From Siphonodentalium dalli (lineage: Eukaryota > Mollusca > Scaphopoda > Gadilida > Siphonodentaliidae), in the NCBI GenBank assembly GCA_032622095.1, contig CP136067.1:127011030-127075029 (forward strand): a stretch of 64,000 bases of DNA, given 5' to 3'. Each line of letters begins with the position of its first letter. The first letter of the stretch is position 1. A program made the translations under genes and the position numbers. Under the pieces are notes generated by a model. That model saw only the letters and a program-made list of their open reading frames with translations, did not search any database and had not been told where the DNA came from. Shown in pieces: positions 1 to 13,100 of the stretch.

Positions 1-579
1 TGTTCTATTAGATCCCAGGATGACCGACCTAGAACTTTAACATTAGTTCTGATCAGCACTTGAATATCTAAGAGTTCTTCTGCGCATTCCAGAGATTGTA
101 AATCCATGAGAACATCGGCCTTGCGAACAAGATCTAGCGTGTCACCGAAGAGGTGTGTCCATATCGTTATGTTCATGCGTTCCTTTGTCGAATTCATGTT
201 GCGTCCAGGATCCGGTTCGAGGGACCAAATGTCGGGAAGTACGGATAAGTATCGGGAAGATCGAAGAAGTCGGACAAGCGAAGTACTGCATGTAACACAC
301 CTTTACCCTCAGCTACATTATCCCAATCTGACTTCAATAACACAAGTACATATTGTCACATTCACAGTTCACTCACGCGCATATAATAGCGCGTGCCTTA
401 TCGCGTGGATTGTCTGTTATTCACTCAGTTGCAGTCGTCACCACAGTTGACCGTCCGATATATACAGGGGCGTATCTAATCCCCGACAATATTACATGCG
501 TTTAAATAGACACCTCTCCCAAAATGTGACTTGTTGTATGCAGTATTGTATTCATGGGATTGGCTCAGAGGGCAGCATG
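1..579. other. unassigned sequence
   Basis: I recognise no gene, RNA or repeat here. The 114-codon frame at 106-450 on the + strand has no domain-like composition and is most likely chance. Confidence 0.5.
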
Positions 580-1014
580 TTATGAACGTTGTGTGTTCTG
601 ACGAGTTATCTCGTCGCCGGCGCTGAATGAGTTAATACTCACATAATTATCGTCAGTAATAAATTTGGTAAATTTGTTCTTAAAGCCTGTCTTCGGTCGA
701 ATAATCTGTATTATATCGTCAAGAGTGTTCCATACTTTTGGAAATACATGGATGGGTAGTTTTTCAGAGAATTGTATGTGAGGTCTTGTCGCCTGTATAT
801 TACCTGAGGACCTAATACTCACACTGGTATTGTTATATATTCTAAAACTATTAACAAATGATTTAGGAACGTTTTCATAAATCCAGTCATGCATAAATAG
901 ATATATCCGATTCATATACTCATCCTGCAAGTTCATAATGTTATTATATTTTAATAATGGTTCACTGTAAGCCCGAATTGATTTTTCTGTAGTACAACTT
1001 GATTTTTCAGCCAC
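580..1014 (-). mobile_element. 3' end of a LINE reverse-transcriptase ORF (relic)
   Basis: The minus-strand frame of 144 codons has the pattern of the extreme C-terminus of non-LTR retrotransposon polymerases. A segment starts 'SEPLL', is followed by a helical region with 'FMHDWIYENVPKSF', then a short basic-polar tract, and then 'PKVWNTLDDI' followed by 'FKNKFTKF'. In the L2/CR1/Jockey group this tail usually reads as a WN-Lp motif and then FK..lK. No RT core or endonuclease lies next to it, so it is a 5'-truncated copy. The family is assigned by motif resemblance only. A host exon is a less likely alternative. Confidence 0.6.
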
Positions 1015-2060
1015 TCACTGTATACCTATACACAACATTCGTGGTCATACGGTCACTCCTTGTCTGCAAATTCACCTCACCATTAGCCATACGATCACTC
1101 CCTGTATACATATTGGCGACTGCATGGTAATATAGCCAATAAATATATACAATGTGCATACACACTCCACCAGTGCCAGTGCCCCACCGAGTCAATCCAG
1201 ATATACACTGACACCTCATAATTGACTATGCAGATCATCTAGATATACATGTAGCAATAAAACGTGCAGCACCTCAACATTGGCCATACCGCCACCCTCT
1301 TGACCATATAGTCAATACAGGTATACAACACCTCACCAATGCATATACCGATACCATTTACGACCATTCGTTCACTCCATATTTGCATTTACACATCGCC
1401 CATGCCGCTCGATGTTTTCTCTCATACCCATCCATGATCACACATCTACTCTCTGTATACATATACATCCACCAATGACAATACAGCCACGGGAGAGATG
1501 CATATATATCGCATATACAATCGTGACGACAAGGGCACTTCATATATACCCACACACCGCCAATGATCACCCAGCAATACTTCAGCTATGCATATACTCT
1601 TCAACAATCAATGACCGCACAGTCATTCCATGAACACCTATATACATTGCACATAAGCATACAACCATTCCATATCTATTCATACATCCACAGGCCCACA
1701 CATGATCATACAGCCAACATATATATACATCCATGAAATAGACACCCAATATACGCATATATATCCCACATATGACCAAACAATCGCTCTATATATACAT
1801 AAACAACACACATATGAACATACAGCTACTATAATTATACCCATACAACACATCAATAACCATATAAACAATCATTGGATAGCTACTCACCTTACACATG
1901 ACGATAGTCACCGGCTGTATACCTATACATCTCACAATGGACACACCACCCTATCACCATATAGCCACTCCTTCGTACCATTAATGGCCATACAATAACT
2001 CCCTGTAGAACTATACACTTCATCGATGACCACACATTCACTCCCTGCCTGCCATACGCC
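1015..2060. repeat. degenerate A/C-rich minisatellite array
   Basis: Variants of 'CACTCCCTGTATACATATAC' followed by a 'CCAATGACCATACAGCCAC' phrase recur about every 40-70 bases throughout. The + strand is poor in G. The overlapping frames on both strands (about 60-100 codons) are low-complexity translations of the repeat and are not called as genes. Confidence 0.7.
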
Positions 2061-4049
2061 ATATATTAATTTGATATCCATGCTGGTGGTCGAGAGTAGC
2101 CATATGATATGGTTTCACTCAGTTCCGTTTAGACGTTCTGCCCATTTCCGTTCAAAAATATGACCCAAAAGACATCTTTGGCAAAATTCCATACTATAGT
2201 ACATAATTTAAAATGAGTTTGTCATGCCTCAGAAGATACAGGGACAACGAGAATGAAACATGTAGTAGTCAATGGATTAAGTAATGTCATTAATAACCAA
2301 GTGTGTTATAATTTGCTAACTTTTAGGACAGAATAATCATGTTCGGGATACTTGTAAAAAACAATCAATTGCTTTTACCAAATTTGGTTGCAATTTTGGA
2401 AGCCTAATTGAATGATTTTGTCTAAAACACATTAGTGTGACACTTTTGAGACAGATCGAAACAAGAAACATTTTATACCAAAGATAGTTCCAATTGTTTG
2501 AATAAATGATCCAATCCTGAAAAATAAATTTTTGCCCATTTTGATGTCAAGTTTGTGATAGAAAAATCCAATGATTCTTGTAATGTCAGTGGTTACTTTA
2601 GTAACACTTAACCAATGTGCATCATAAATGTTAGAATTTAATGTACATAAGACAGAATAGACAAGTTTATTCATCGACAACAACTTGTAAGCGATTACAT
2701 GGTGTACTGGGCCAAAATTTACCATTTCCAATGTTTTGGTCGCATTTTGGCAGCCATTTTCAAACCAACAAGTGACAATTTTTGTTCCATTGAGTTGATA
2801 TATATTCATAAGTCATGGTATGCCTCACTTAGTTTGCACAAGTCTATCCGTTTCTTGTTAAAATATGACTAGAATACTAATTGTGATTTTTGGTGACATT
2901 TCTTACCTAGTTCTGTAAAATAAATTTGTTTGAAAGATTGGAAAGGTCTAAGACCTCGTGAATGGCATATTTAATTGCACCAATTATCATTTCATATGAA
3001 TAATAAAAAAAAAAAATTCACAAATCTGAACCAGTTCCATGTAGGAGAAACTAATCTATAAGGTATCAGTGAAAAAACGTCAAATTTCCATTCACGGCTA
3101 CCATTTGATCGACCATATTGGACGGGAGTTCCAATTTTACACTAAAACTGTGGCATTATATCTCGCAGAATCATACTTAATGTATATGCAACATTTTAAA
3201 ACACATATTTCACGACAAGATTAATTGCGGTATTTAATACATTATATAATCACGAAACGCTCTTTACGTTTGGAAAACCCCTTAAAAGAGGAGTTAGAGT
3301 GAAATTTCAGCGTGGTTCCATATTTAATATCATTTAGTATGTGAATATTTACATATGTGCAAAGTTTCATGCTTTAGTCACATATTGAACAATTGCCTTG
3401 AACATTGGACTCTATCGACTCCACTACTGATAGGAAGCAGTGAAATAAGTAACCTGTAATATGTGTGACTGTAAGAAGGAAGTCAAAGGTTGTCACCATA
3501 TAATCAACTTGTTTTATAGTATTAGTGTATAATTGGCTTCTGAATTCAAAGATAAACAAAAGTAACATACCGTACACATAAAGATGTTGTCCGGTGGGGT
3601 TAGGCCGTTAACAATTAAATTAGACATGTCCTTAACGTCACCGCGCCGCCTCATAATATAGGCTATTGTCCCGTGTTTGGCCCAAGGGGTGTGTGAGTCA
3701 GTTTGACTGTAAAGAGCTTTTATAATTTCAAGTGGGTTTCGCTGCTCTGTTTGTGGTACCTGCCAGTATTTTATCGGGCGGGTGCATGATTTAAGTTCTG
3801 GAGCTTCTCTTCCCGAACTCGTAACGTGTTATCGTTTATACCACTATATAAACATGTCTGAAAATTGCCCCCATCTGCCTCTCTGGTTATTTAAGCAAAT
3901 TGGCGATATTATTAGAGAAACTCCAGATCCACCCGGGCCTAAAACCCGCACGTCTGGGAGATGTTACAAAAAAACGAAATGTTTTTGGAAACCGTTTCGA
4001 AGCCCAGAATCATTACTTATTACCACACGCTCTGCATCGTCACACCCAC
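2061..4049. other. unassigned AT-rich sequence
   Basis: There is no confident coding or repeat signal. A 125-codon frame (2432-2809, minus) and the first part of a 151-codon frame (3782-4237, plus) show no motif I recognise. The second runs into the satellite that follows. Confidence 0.45.
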
Positions 4050-4970
4050 ACTTCGTAGGAACGAGGTATTATTCCTATATGATTTGCGAGAGTCATATCA
4101 GAAGCACATTTCTAGATGAAGACAACGCGTCCACTCTCCCACATATCGGAGACATAAATCATCCTAAACCCCGGAATTGCCCCGACCACTTATCAGTTTA
4201 TAAGTATTATTCTCATGGTTTGCGATTCTCATATTAGTGTCAGATATCCAGACGATCTCCACCCACACCCCTGCAACAAGAATTATAACACACAAACAAA
4301 CAAACTATGCATGGCCCAGCCCGCTTATTTAATGAACAATGTATTACTTTATGATTTGAAACGCTCACATTGCTCGGCGTCAGATTCCTAGATGAACCCC
4401 ACAGTTAAACCGCGATACCACACCCACGAAAATATACATTATTTCAAATCTCAAAACGAACTTCGTTACCCGCCCACTCTCCCGTCGTTGGGAAACATGA
4501 ATTATTATGAACCAAAACAGTCTGCATTGCCCCGCACACTTCTCATTTTATAAACAAGGAATTATTCCTATATGATTTGCGACGCTCTTATTCTAAATCC
4601 AAAACGCTCTGGATTTCTCCACCACTTATCATTTCATGAACGAGGTACTATTCCCTATGAATTGCTACACCCATAGCAGTATCAAACTCCTAGATTATAT
4701 CACAGGTCCCCACCCCATCCCCCAGCCCATCGGAGACATGAATCAGTCTAAGCCCAAAACTCTCTGCTTTGCCACGCCAACTCCCCAATTTAAGAACGAG
4801 GTACCACTAATTAATATGCCTGGCTAAACGTATATCAGTATCAGATTTCTAAATAATACACACAGTCCCCACTGCACTCTCCAACTCATTGGAAACAGGA
4901 ATTATTCTAAAAAAAAAATCATTGTCCAGACCACTCATAAGATTATGAACGATGTATTATTCATAATCTC
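4050..4970. repeat. degenerate satellite, unit roughly 140-170 bp
   Basis: Two phrases alternate several times: 'TATGATTTGCGA' followed by 'CTCATATT' (near 4079, 4215, 4350, 4570), and 'CACTCTCCCACATATCGG' followed by 'ACATGAATYATTCTA' (near 4132, 4470, 4712, 4870). Spacing varies from about 140 to 240, so units are diverged and some are truncated. Confidence 0.6.
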
Positions 4971-4974
4971 ATAC

Positions 4975-5895
4975 ATAATAACTTGCATGTGCAACATAAC
5001 AACTTCCAGATGAAATATAGTAACTGGTAGATGCATAATAGATAAATTGCAGGTGCAAGATAGCTAACTTGGATGTCAAATTACTACATTGTCGATGCAA
5101 GATAAATAACGTTCATCTGCAACATAATAAAGTTTATGGTACCAGTTAGCTAACTTGCAGCTGAAAGATAATAACATGCAAGCGCAAGATAATAACATGC
5201 AAGTGCAAGATAATAACTGACATGTGCAAGTTAGCTAATTTGCATGTCCAAGATAAATAACTTGCAGCTGAATGGTAATAACTTGCAGGTACAGGATAGC
5301 TAACATGCAGCGGCAAAATAATAACGTACATGTGCAAGATAAAATAACATACAAATGCAAGATAGTAACTTGCAGGTGCAAGATAGCTAACTTACAGATG
5401 CAAAATAGATAACTTGCAGGTGCAAGATAGTTTACTTGCACTGCAAGTTAATAAATAGATATTCTTGGCACTGAATCTAAGTTGCAGCTGCAAGATAAAT
5501 AACTTGCAGCTGCATGGTAATAACTTGCAGGTACAGGATAGCTAACATGCAGCGGCAAAATAATAACACACAGGTGCAATATAATGACATGCAAGTGCAA
5601 GATAGTAACTTACAGGTGCAGGATAACTAGCATTGCAGCGACAAAATAATAATGTGCAGGTGCAAGATAATAACATGCAACAGCACGATAGTAATTTGCA
5701 GTTGCAATATAGCTAACTTGCAGATGCAAGACAGATAACTTGCAGGTGCAAGATAGCTAACTTGAAGGCGCAAGATAACAAGTTGCACGTGCAAGATAGT
5801 TAACTTACACTGCAAGATAATAAATAAAGATTATTGACACTGAAGCTAAGTTGCAGCTGCAAGTTAGCTAACTTGCATATGCAACATATGCAAGT
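4975..5895. repeat. minisatellite, 22-bp unit
   Basis: About 40 copies of a unit close to 'AACTTGCAGGTGCAAGATA' plus 2-3 bases, with GCT/AAT variants, run head to tail. A 'CACTGCAAGATAATAAATAGA' interruption occurs twice, near 5440 and 5805, suggesting a higher-order duplication of roughly 365 bp. The minus-strand open frames here only read through the unit. Confidence 0.9.
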
Positions 5896-6295
5896 TATTT
5901 ATCTTGCCACCATACAATTTCTTTATTTGTTAACGAAAAATTAGAATTCTGTATGAATTTTATGATTTTGTATAAAACATTTCAGAAAATGTTTTTTTTT
6001 TCTTCAGGAATATGGTATTTTATCGTCAATTTGAAAGGCAACTTCAATGTATTATACTCCAGCAAGCACGTATTTTGTTTTTAAATGTTATTTTTTACTC
6101 ATGATGGGAAATGTCGGTAATATTGATTAACACATATTTCGCCATATATACTAATAATAGTACATGAAACCTCAACATATCACATTATGTATATAGATTA
6201 AGCTGGATTGACAGCTAATCTTATTTTCGAAAGGAATTTATTGCCATCTGGTTATTTTGGACAAAGCAGCTGTGTTGTAAATACGTACAGTCTAA

Positions 6296-7520
6296 TATAT
6301 TTTGGGACTTCTGTCTGTCTGTTGTCTTTTTATTAGCTATGGCCGGGAAACTGCCCAACGGATTTCGACGAAATTTGATACCTATAGGTACTTTTGTCCG
6401 GGAAGTGTTTTGAACTGGTCAAATCGTGACCACCACATCACCTTGACCTTCAAAATAATTAATTCAAGTTAAAAGTGGGTAAAATTGGCGGATTTCGACG
6501 AAATTTGATACCTAGTGTTGACCCCGACCTGACCTTGACCTTCAAAATGGTTTCAAGATCAAATATGGTCCAATTTCACATGCGACCGTGTCCTTGCTTG
6601 TTTCTGACAAAGAAATCCCTAAATGGCCCGGACGAATAACTAAGACGAAGTCGGGCCCACCAGCTAGTATTATAACGAGCCAAAGCCGGACGTATATAGT
6701 CTATATCTGATGTTGTCACCAATTATAAACGTCATAAATCCATTTATTTGTTTTTTTTTATAAGGGAAAGTAGGTCCATAATGAATTTCTAACTGGTCTA
6801 CTCCGGCACTCTACAGGATTCAATCATAAATAAACTAAATTCACCACAACTCAACATGATCTAAGTGTATCTCAAATATTTATTTTCCAACTGATGTGCT
6901 ACAGCTAGGTATCAAATTTCGTCGAAATCCGCCAGTTTGACCCGATTTGACATTGAATTGACCACTTTGAAGGTCAAGGTCAGATCGTGGTCACGATTTG
7001 ACCCGTCCAAAACACTAACCCGGACAAAAATACCCCTCGGTATAATATTTCGTCGAAATCTGCCAGTTTTACCTGATTTGACATTGAATTGATCATTTTG
7101 AAGGTCAACGTCAGGTCAGGGTCACAATTTGACCCGTCAGTGACACTTTCCGGCGAAAAAACTAACCCTATGAAAATCTCACCCGTTCCTGGAACCCCTA
7201 AGTACGAAATTGAGTACGAAATTTCGTCTCGAGACGGTCGATTGAATCGTATTTATACTCGTCGTGTATATAAACGCTCTTTATCAACGACACCGCTGAT
7301 ACGAACGCTCATTAACTATCACGCGATTAAGAACACACTTCCAAGGACGGTGGCTGTTGTGAATGGTGAAGGAGTGGACGCACGGGCTCGCGAATGGTCC
7401 GATGACATTTCTCGTGCTTTTTACCCTTACATAGCAAGTTTGGGCTCAATCGGTCGAGCCGTTTTCGAGTCTATAAAGGATATATATATATATACACACA
7501 CGGAAGTCTCAAAATATTTA
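6296..7520. mobile_element. inverted pair of RTE/SINE-like 3' tails
   Basis: Left part: 'GGACTTCTGTCTGTCTG' and then 'CGGATTTCGACGAAATTTG' with 'ACCTTGACCTTCAAA' (about 6306-6560). Right part, reverse complement: 'CAAATTTCGTCGAAATC' with 'GAAGGTCAAGGTCA' twice (about 6908-7145), then 'GTCGAGCCGTTTTCGAGTC' and a TA/CA run with 'GGAAGTCTCAAAATAT' (about 7452-7520). The outer ends are the tails, so two copies lie head to head. The tail resembles the one at 59220-59310. Assignment to an RTE-type LINE or its SINE is inference. Confidence 0.6.
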
Positions 7521-8150
7521 GTAGATATATACTATTTTCTTGAATAGAATGAAAACACATACTTATGAACAAAACAGAAGATACAGTCAGTTCCACGCGA
7601 ATTCGGTAAATGGTGGAAGTTTCACGATGACGTTGTCGACTATCGTTGAAATTGACATGATGACATGTTATGATTGAAATGAACATCCTCCCCCAGCACG
7701 CCAAGTAATATAGGCCTAATGGTTAGTTTCAGTTCTATGCACTCTCGACAACATATATAACTATTTATAATTACCTCACCAAACAAAAGTCTTATGCATA
7801 TGAATATTATTTGGTGGGAATCTATAAAGTGATTTTGACAAGAATTGTTTTAAACGCTACACACAGAAACCCCTATGTGATTGTTTTAGCTTTGGTTCGT
7901 TAATTAAGCTTGCGTATGACCATATTATATATTACATGTATATATTTTATGTACATATCTTCTATATACAACAACAAATATAACATTGTCGTACAAAACG
8001 ACGTATTTTATCGCACCGGGTTATAGATGCGTAACCTTAAACAAAAAATTTGGTACAAACATAATCATGTTTGATCACGAGATCTTTCACTCGTATCTAT
8101 CACTACACCATACCGCATGATAGTTCAGATAAGTAAGCTATACACTGATA
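7521..8150. other. unassigned AT-rich sequence
   Basis: I see no coding or structured signal. Confidence 0.4.
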
Positions 8151-8310
8151 TTAGCGAGTTTGCGATACCCGTCGGACGGGTACGGGTACCGGTAGATCCA
8201 GGTAGATCGGTGAACATCGTCACGGTCATTTGCGTACTTTGAATGCAGCACATAAAGCGATAGGGATTTGGAACGGGTAGATGTATCCCGTTGACTGGTA
8301 GTCTTTCGCT
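8150..8310. repeat. foldback-related repeat with (ACCCGT) phrases
   Basis: 'TTAGCGAGTTTGCGAT' at about 8152 is followed by GGGTACGGGTACCGGTA-type sequence. It matches the reverse complement of the right end of the foldback at 10985-11080. Confidence 0.5.
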
Positions 8311-9700
8311 AAAGTTTTCTCACTCAAAAGTACATTAGTTCTACGAAATAACAGTCAGCTATGCATTAATCTATTTATTGCACGATATAATTGCCAAATC
8401 TCATTGATACATTTGTCATATAAGCCATGTTTTATGTTCAAAGTATCGAGGCGGCTTCTAGCACTAAGATAACTATGGAACGCCGATTTGTTTACTGACA
8501 ACTGTCTTCACTCAAGTAATGACATGTTATTTTTTGGGAATGTGATTTGGGGGGGCTAACCCCGGGATTCTCGACATGTTATGATTAAGAGAGTGAGTTG
8601 GCGGTGCTATACGCAGTCTCGACACAGGGACGTAATTATAGGGGGTCTCCGCGTTGAGAAGGTGTGTCCACCTTCAAATTCCCAACTATACACCCCTTAA
8701 ACCACACCAAACAGAGGTTTGTGCGTAATTCAAATTGTGCACGCCGTTGGGCTCTGATTCCCCCCATGCAACTGATCCTTCACTGTCCTGAATATTATTG
8801 TGGACTGTTCTAAATGGATCAGTAGTCTTGTTGCAGAAGTCATGTGATGGGGGGTTCCACCTTGCCGACCATGCAGTACGAGAACAGTTTTGTAGATATG
8901 AACCTGGAAATTGCAAAATAATAACATCTAGTGGTCTAACACCAGGCAAATTCACGCCCTGGTTTGTTTTTCACAAATCAATGATCAGTATTGACGAGCC
9001 ACTGCATGTGGTTAGACCAGGGCATACCGGGTCGATCATGGTTCGGTCTGGTGTGAGAACGTTTTGAAATCTGAACATGAAAATTGATAAATTATTGACT
9101 TTCCTCAAGCTTTACATTTGTTGGATATTTCCAACCTGCTGTTGACCATATAGCCCGAATGTTTTTCTACCAAAAGTAGGAATATTTGCAAATGTTGGTC
9201 TAAAACTAAAACAAAAAAACCGCACTAATACATTTTTGGAAAATCAAACTGAATGACAGAATAATTTCAACGTATGTTTTGGTGTGTTAGGTATATGCAA
9301 TATCCAACTGTTGACAAAAGTTGGGGTGATACACCCCACCCTCTCGCCACGTCCCCTATCGACCCTTTGTGCATAAGTACACCGTGAATGTGTTACACGA
9401 TTGAATACAACCGTTCAGTTATTGTACCTTATGTGGTGGTGACTGATTTCTCATTTTAATATAGATATTTGACTTTTGAACGGACATGGCGCATTTGAAC
9501 CCCAAGACTGTTGTATATTGTAGTGGCCGATAGTGACACCAAATACTGATATACACACCTCATAGTCGGCACAATCTTACCGTCATCAGATCGACTTTTA
9601 GCTGTTTTCTTTGTTTCGCATAGACGTGAAGCAAACGCTCTTTATTCGAACCATATAATGAATAGTGTACCATTAAACACCCTTTATATTTAACAAGTTT
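8311..9700. other. unassigned sequence
   Basis: Opposed frames of 89 codons (8686-8955 minus and 8798-9067 plus) overlap and carry no domain I recognise. Nothing else was seen. Confidence 0.4.
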
Positions 9701-9709
9701 GATTTTTAT

Positions 9710-10390
9710 ACGCCCGTTTGAAAAAAACGGCCGCATTATAGTATTGGTCTGTCCGTCCGGGCGTCCGTCCGTTAACCTGGTTTCCGGGTGATTACTTTAG
9801 TTAGAGTGAACCAAATTCAATAAAATTTGGTATGTGGGTTTATGAGCCGAAAAGTAAGTTTAAGTTCGAATTTGGGTTCCGCCCGCCAATTTTCACCGGA
9901 ATTATGCCCCTTCTTTGACGTTTTTTGACTTGAAATTTGAAATTTGTTGTCCGGATGATAACTTTAATATAGTTTATCGGAATGAATCCAAATTTGGTAT
10001 ATTACTTTCTCCCACCAAAACACAGGTCAAGTTCGAACTTGGGTTCTGGCAGAGTTAGTTAGAGTGAACCGATTTCAATCAAATTTGGTATGTGGGTTTA
10101 TTAGGAGAAAAGACAGCTCAAGTTCGAATTTGGGTTCCGTCCACCAATTTTCACCGGAGTTATGCCCCTTATTTGACGTAATTTGTCTTAGAAAATCCCT
10201 GAAATTTGTTTTCCGGATGATAACTTTACTAGAGCTTATCGGATTCAATGATAATTTGGTATATTACTTTCTCCCACCAAAACACAGGTCAAGTTCAAAT
10301 TTGAGTTCCGTCCGCCAATTTTTACCAGAGTTATGCCCCTTTTTTACCAGTTTCCGCCGACACAAGAGAGGGGGTATTTTGCACGCCCAG
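9710..10390. repeat. dispersed repeat, two copies of a ~265-bp dimer
   Basis: After 'TATACGCCCGTTTGAAAAA' and 'TCCGTCCGGGCGTCCGTCC' come two half-units, each holding 'TTTCCGG.TGATAACTTTA', an 'AAATTTGGTATGTGGGTTT' or 'GGTATATTACTTTCTCC' phrase, and 'TTTCACCGGAGTTATGCCCC'. The A/B half-units occur at about 9781, 9950, 10050 and 10212. This kind of CCGTCC-headed repeat is common in mollusc genomes. A diverged copy lies at 49080-49330. Confidence 0.7.
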
Positions 10391-10984
10391 TGTAGCTCTT
10401 GTTCTACCTACATCCGGGTTTAGACCCAGACAAATATAAGTTCTTGGGATGAATATTCCCTTGCCCGACCCTTCGAAAGATTCCAACCCATTACCAGTTA
10501 TATGACTAAATATTCCCCAACTAATATAAGGGGCAATTTCGGTCTGATATCTGACTAAAAGTGCATGCATGTAGGACATTCTTGGACCCAGGGTCTAAAC
10601 CAACACACTGTACACCGAATAATAGTTGGATTATTAAATTAGCGTAATTGTATATTTGTGCTATCATAACATATTTTCTCAGTCAGAAAATTCCATCTGT
10701 TCTAGACGACACTCGAACGGTCTGGGAACTTACTTATGAAAGCTAATTATTGAAAATGTTACCAAAATGAGTCAAAGAAAGACGCCAACCCCTTCCACTT
10801 TCGCCTCGTCCCTGGTTAATGCAATCCATTATCCACGCAGATGTCCATCATATAACCATAACAACAAGTATAACGTCGGCCAAGAAAGCGAATGCGGATA
10901 ACAATTTCTCTACATCATATATATTGTGCTGCAATTGGCTCACCATACACTACCCGTCGATATGCTTAATTCTACCCGTAAAAC

Positions 10985-11080
10985 AGTTTGCGATTTCAAA
11001 ACGTGTACCGGTACGGGTAGCTACCAGTACCCGTACCGGTACCCGTACCCGTTTGAAATCGCAAACTCGCTATTGCGGAG
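10985..11080. repeat. short palindrome with ACCCGT core
   Basis: The left arm 'AGTTTGCGATTTCAAAACG' plus 'TACCGGTACGGGTA' faces a right arm 'TACCCGTACCCGTTTGAAAT' plus 'CGCAAACTC'. The arms are about 40 bases with a short centre of CCGGTACC-type repeats. It looks like a small foldback element. Confidence 0.7.
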
Positions 11081-11099
11081 TACTTAGACGAAAATAAAA

Positions 11100-12670
11100 C
11101 ATAATTATAAAGTACAAGTATTTTTGGCAGTATTGCTATTTAGTTAGCGAACGGGGATAATTTGAAGAGCAGAATAATTGGAACTATATATTTGGCCGGG
11201 GGATGCGCGCAGTTATGCTGCGTTAAACATTCTTTACAATAATGTATTTGCTGAGGACAGTCGCTTGTGTTGACAACCCTCCCTCCCTCCCTGTTTTTGT
11301 TTTGTTTTGGGACATACGCGTTCGATTGGCGTCTCCCCCTTTTGGCTTACATCCGTAAAGGCGGTTATTGTGCCTCAAAAAATTGTCACCCACTTGTTTG
11401 TATTGGTTAATACTACATTTATTGTATCGGCTTCCTGTAAATAATTATGATTTTCTGAACAGGTAGCTATAAACGCATTCCGGTTGTTGTCTTTCACTGT
11501 AACCCTGTGGGTTAAATATATATAATATATACCCTTGTATTCTTTGATCATAACATGGGCATCTGCAAAAATAATCCGTGTATATGGCCGGGGTAGGTGG
11601 GTGGCTCAAACAATTTACAAGTACTGACCATGTAATGTTGCTTATAAGCATGTTAGTACCATGATTGTTGGTATAGGGCTATATAGGCAGTAAGCAGCTA
11701 TAGTGACTCTTTAGCCTAAGATTTAGCAACATTCTGGATTTCACAGGATCACGGCCCACTTCACAGAGCGTTCAGGAAACTTATGATCAACGGAAGAAAT
11801 ATTTAGTAACAAAATTAATATATTACCCAGTTGTGTTACCTGAATAAACGTAATAAAACAAAAAATCTGTATCACATATTGGATACTGCGTGGTGAATAC
11901 TCAATGATGACTAGATATCATTAACCTGGTTGTTGCGTAATATGAAATTGAAAAGGGTATCTCATCAATTTCTAATGTCTGAAATACTGTCTTGTTCTGG
12001 CATGTAATCAGATTCATTCCTTTGGTTATTTCTCATCTTGAATGATTGCAAGTAATGTTAATTTGCAACAATTATCCAAATAGAACTGAACTGGTTATGC
12101 TGAATGAACGTTACTGTTTACTGCTCAGAGAATCCCAACTGAAGGTGATACTGTTCTCATTGAATTTCCGAACTTCAACTCGGAGCTTTACTGCTCAACA
12201 ATACTAAACTAAAGTACTAATTGTATACTGTTATCACTTACAAATAGATGAACTGAAATAATGTCATGCATTCAGATGCATTGAGAAATGACATTTTTCA
12301 ATGTCTTCAACGTTCAAACTAAAAGAAAAATCAAGAATAAAATCTGACTGAGACTATACTGCAAACTCTAATGCACAAATGTACACACAATATTTAAAAT
12401 CCATAGCAACTGAAGCTCCACTAAACTTCAACAGTTCTTGAACATTTGATAACATTTAGGTCCACACATTCTATTTGCCTTTACTGATATGGTTAGTCAA
12501 AAGCAGTCATGTTGTGAGCCACAATGGATTTACTAGATATATGTAATATTATTAAAATTTGGCATTATGGTTATAAAGTCATCAATATGATCTGTATGAT
12601 CTGTATGATTCGTTCGCTCATGCTGGTCTATATATTACTCGTACACAAGAATATCAAAATCTGTTAACTC
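11100..12670. other. unassigned sequence
   Basis: No gene or clear repeat was found. A CCCT run occurs at about 11280-11292. Confidence 0.4.
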
Positions 12671-12679
12671 ATGGTTGAG

Positions 12680-13100
12680 TTATTATAATGCAAAATGTGT
12701 TACAGATATACCAAAGCCGGTAACTCTGGTATGCATTGACATGCGAAACATGTGATATGCAGTAATATGTGCATAGTCCTTCCCCTATCTTTCTGGTCTA
12801 TCACCATACCAAACCACATCAAAATTCGACAACCGACACTTAACTTATATTGCAAAAAACTTTGTACGGACTGAAATTCATAAAGTCGAACAGGGCCCAT
12901 AACTCTGGTAGCCATTGATGGTCACAACCCGCGATATTATGCATATTCGTTCCACATTTCTGGTCCGTCACCATGTCATAGGGCATCAACATATGACAAA
13001 TGAATGATAATGCAAATTGATTGTACGGACGGACGCATGGACGGCTCGAGACGTCAACTATATACCCGCCGACTGATATCGGAGGTATAATAACCATATA
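12680..13100. repeat. two diverged tandem copies of a ~190-bp dispersed repeat
   Basis: 'AACTCTGGTA.GCATTGA' followed by 'TTTCTGGTCTATCACCAT' occurs at about 12722 and again near 12902. The block ends in 'GTACGGACGGACGCATGGAC' and 'TATACCCGCCGACTGATATC'. It resembles an inverted relative of the GGACGGAC-headed repeats common in these genomes. The minus-strand frames here are translations of it. Confidence 0.6.

Noticed and set aside
3782-4237. 151-codon plus-strand frame as a gene
   Set aside because: Its second half lies in a degenerate satellite whose other copies are not open, and it shows no domain.
4975-5895. Minus-strand frames rich in Leu/His/Cys ('LHLQV')
   Set aside because: They read through a 22-bp minisatellite.
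7089-7547. 152-codon plus-strand frame
   Set aside because: It overlaps the RTE-like tail repeat and ends in the TA/CA run.
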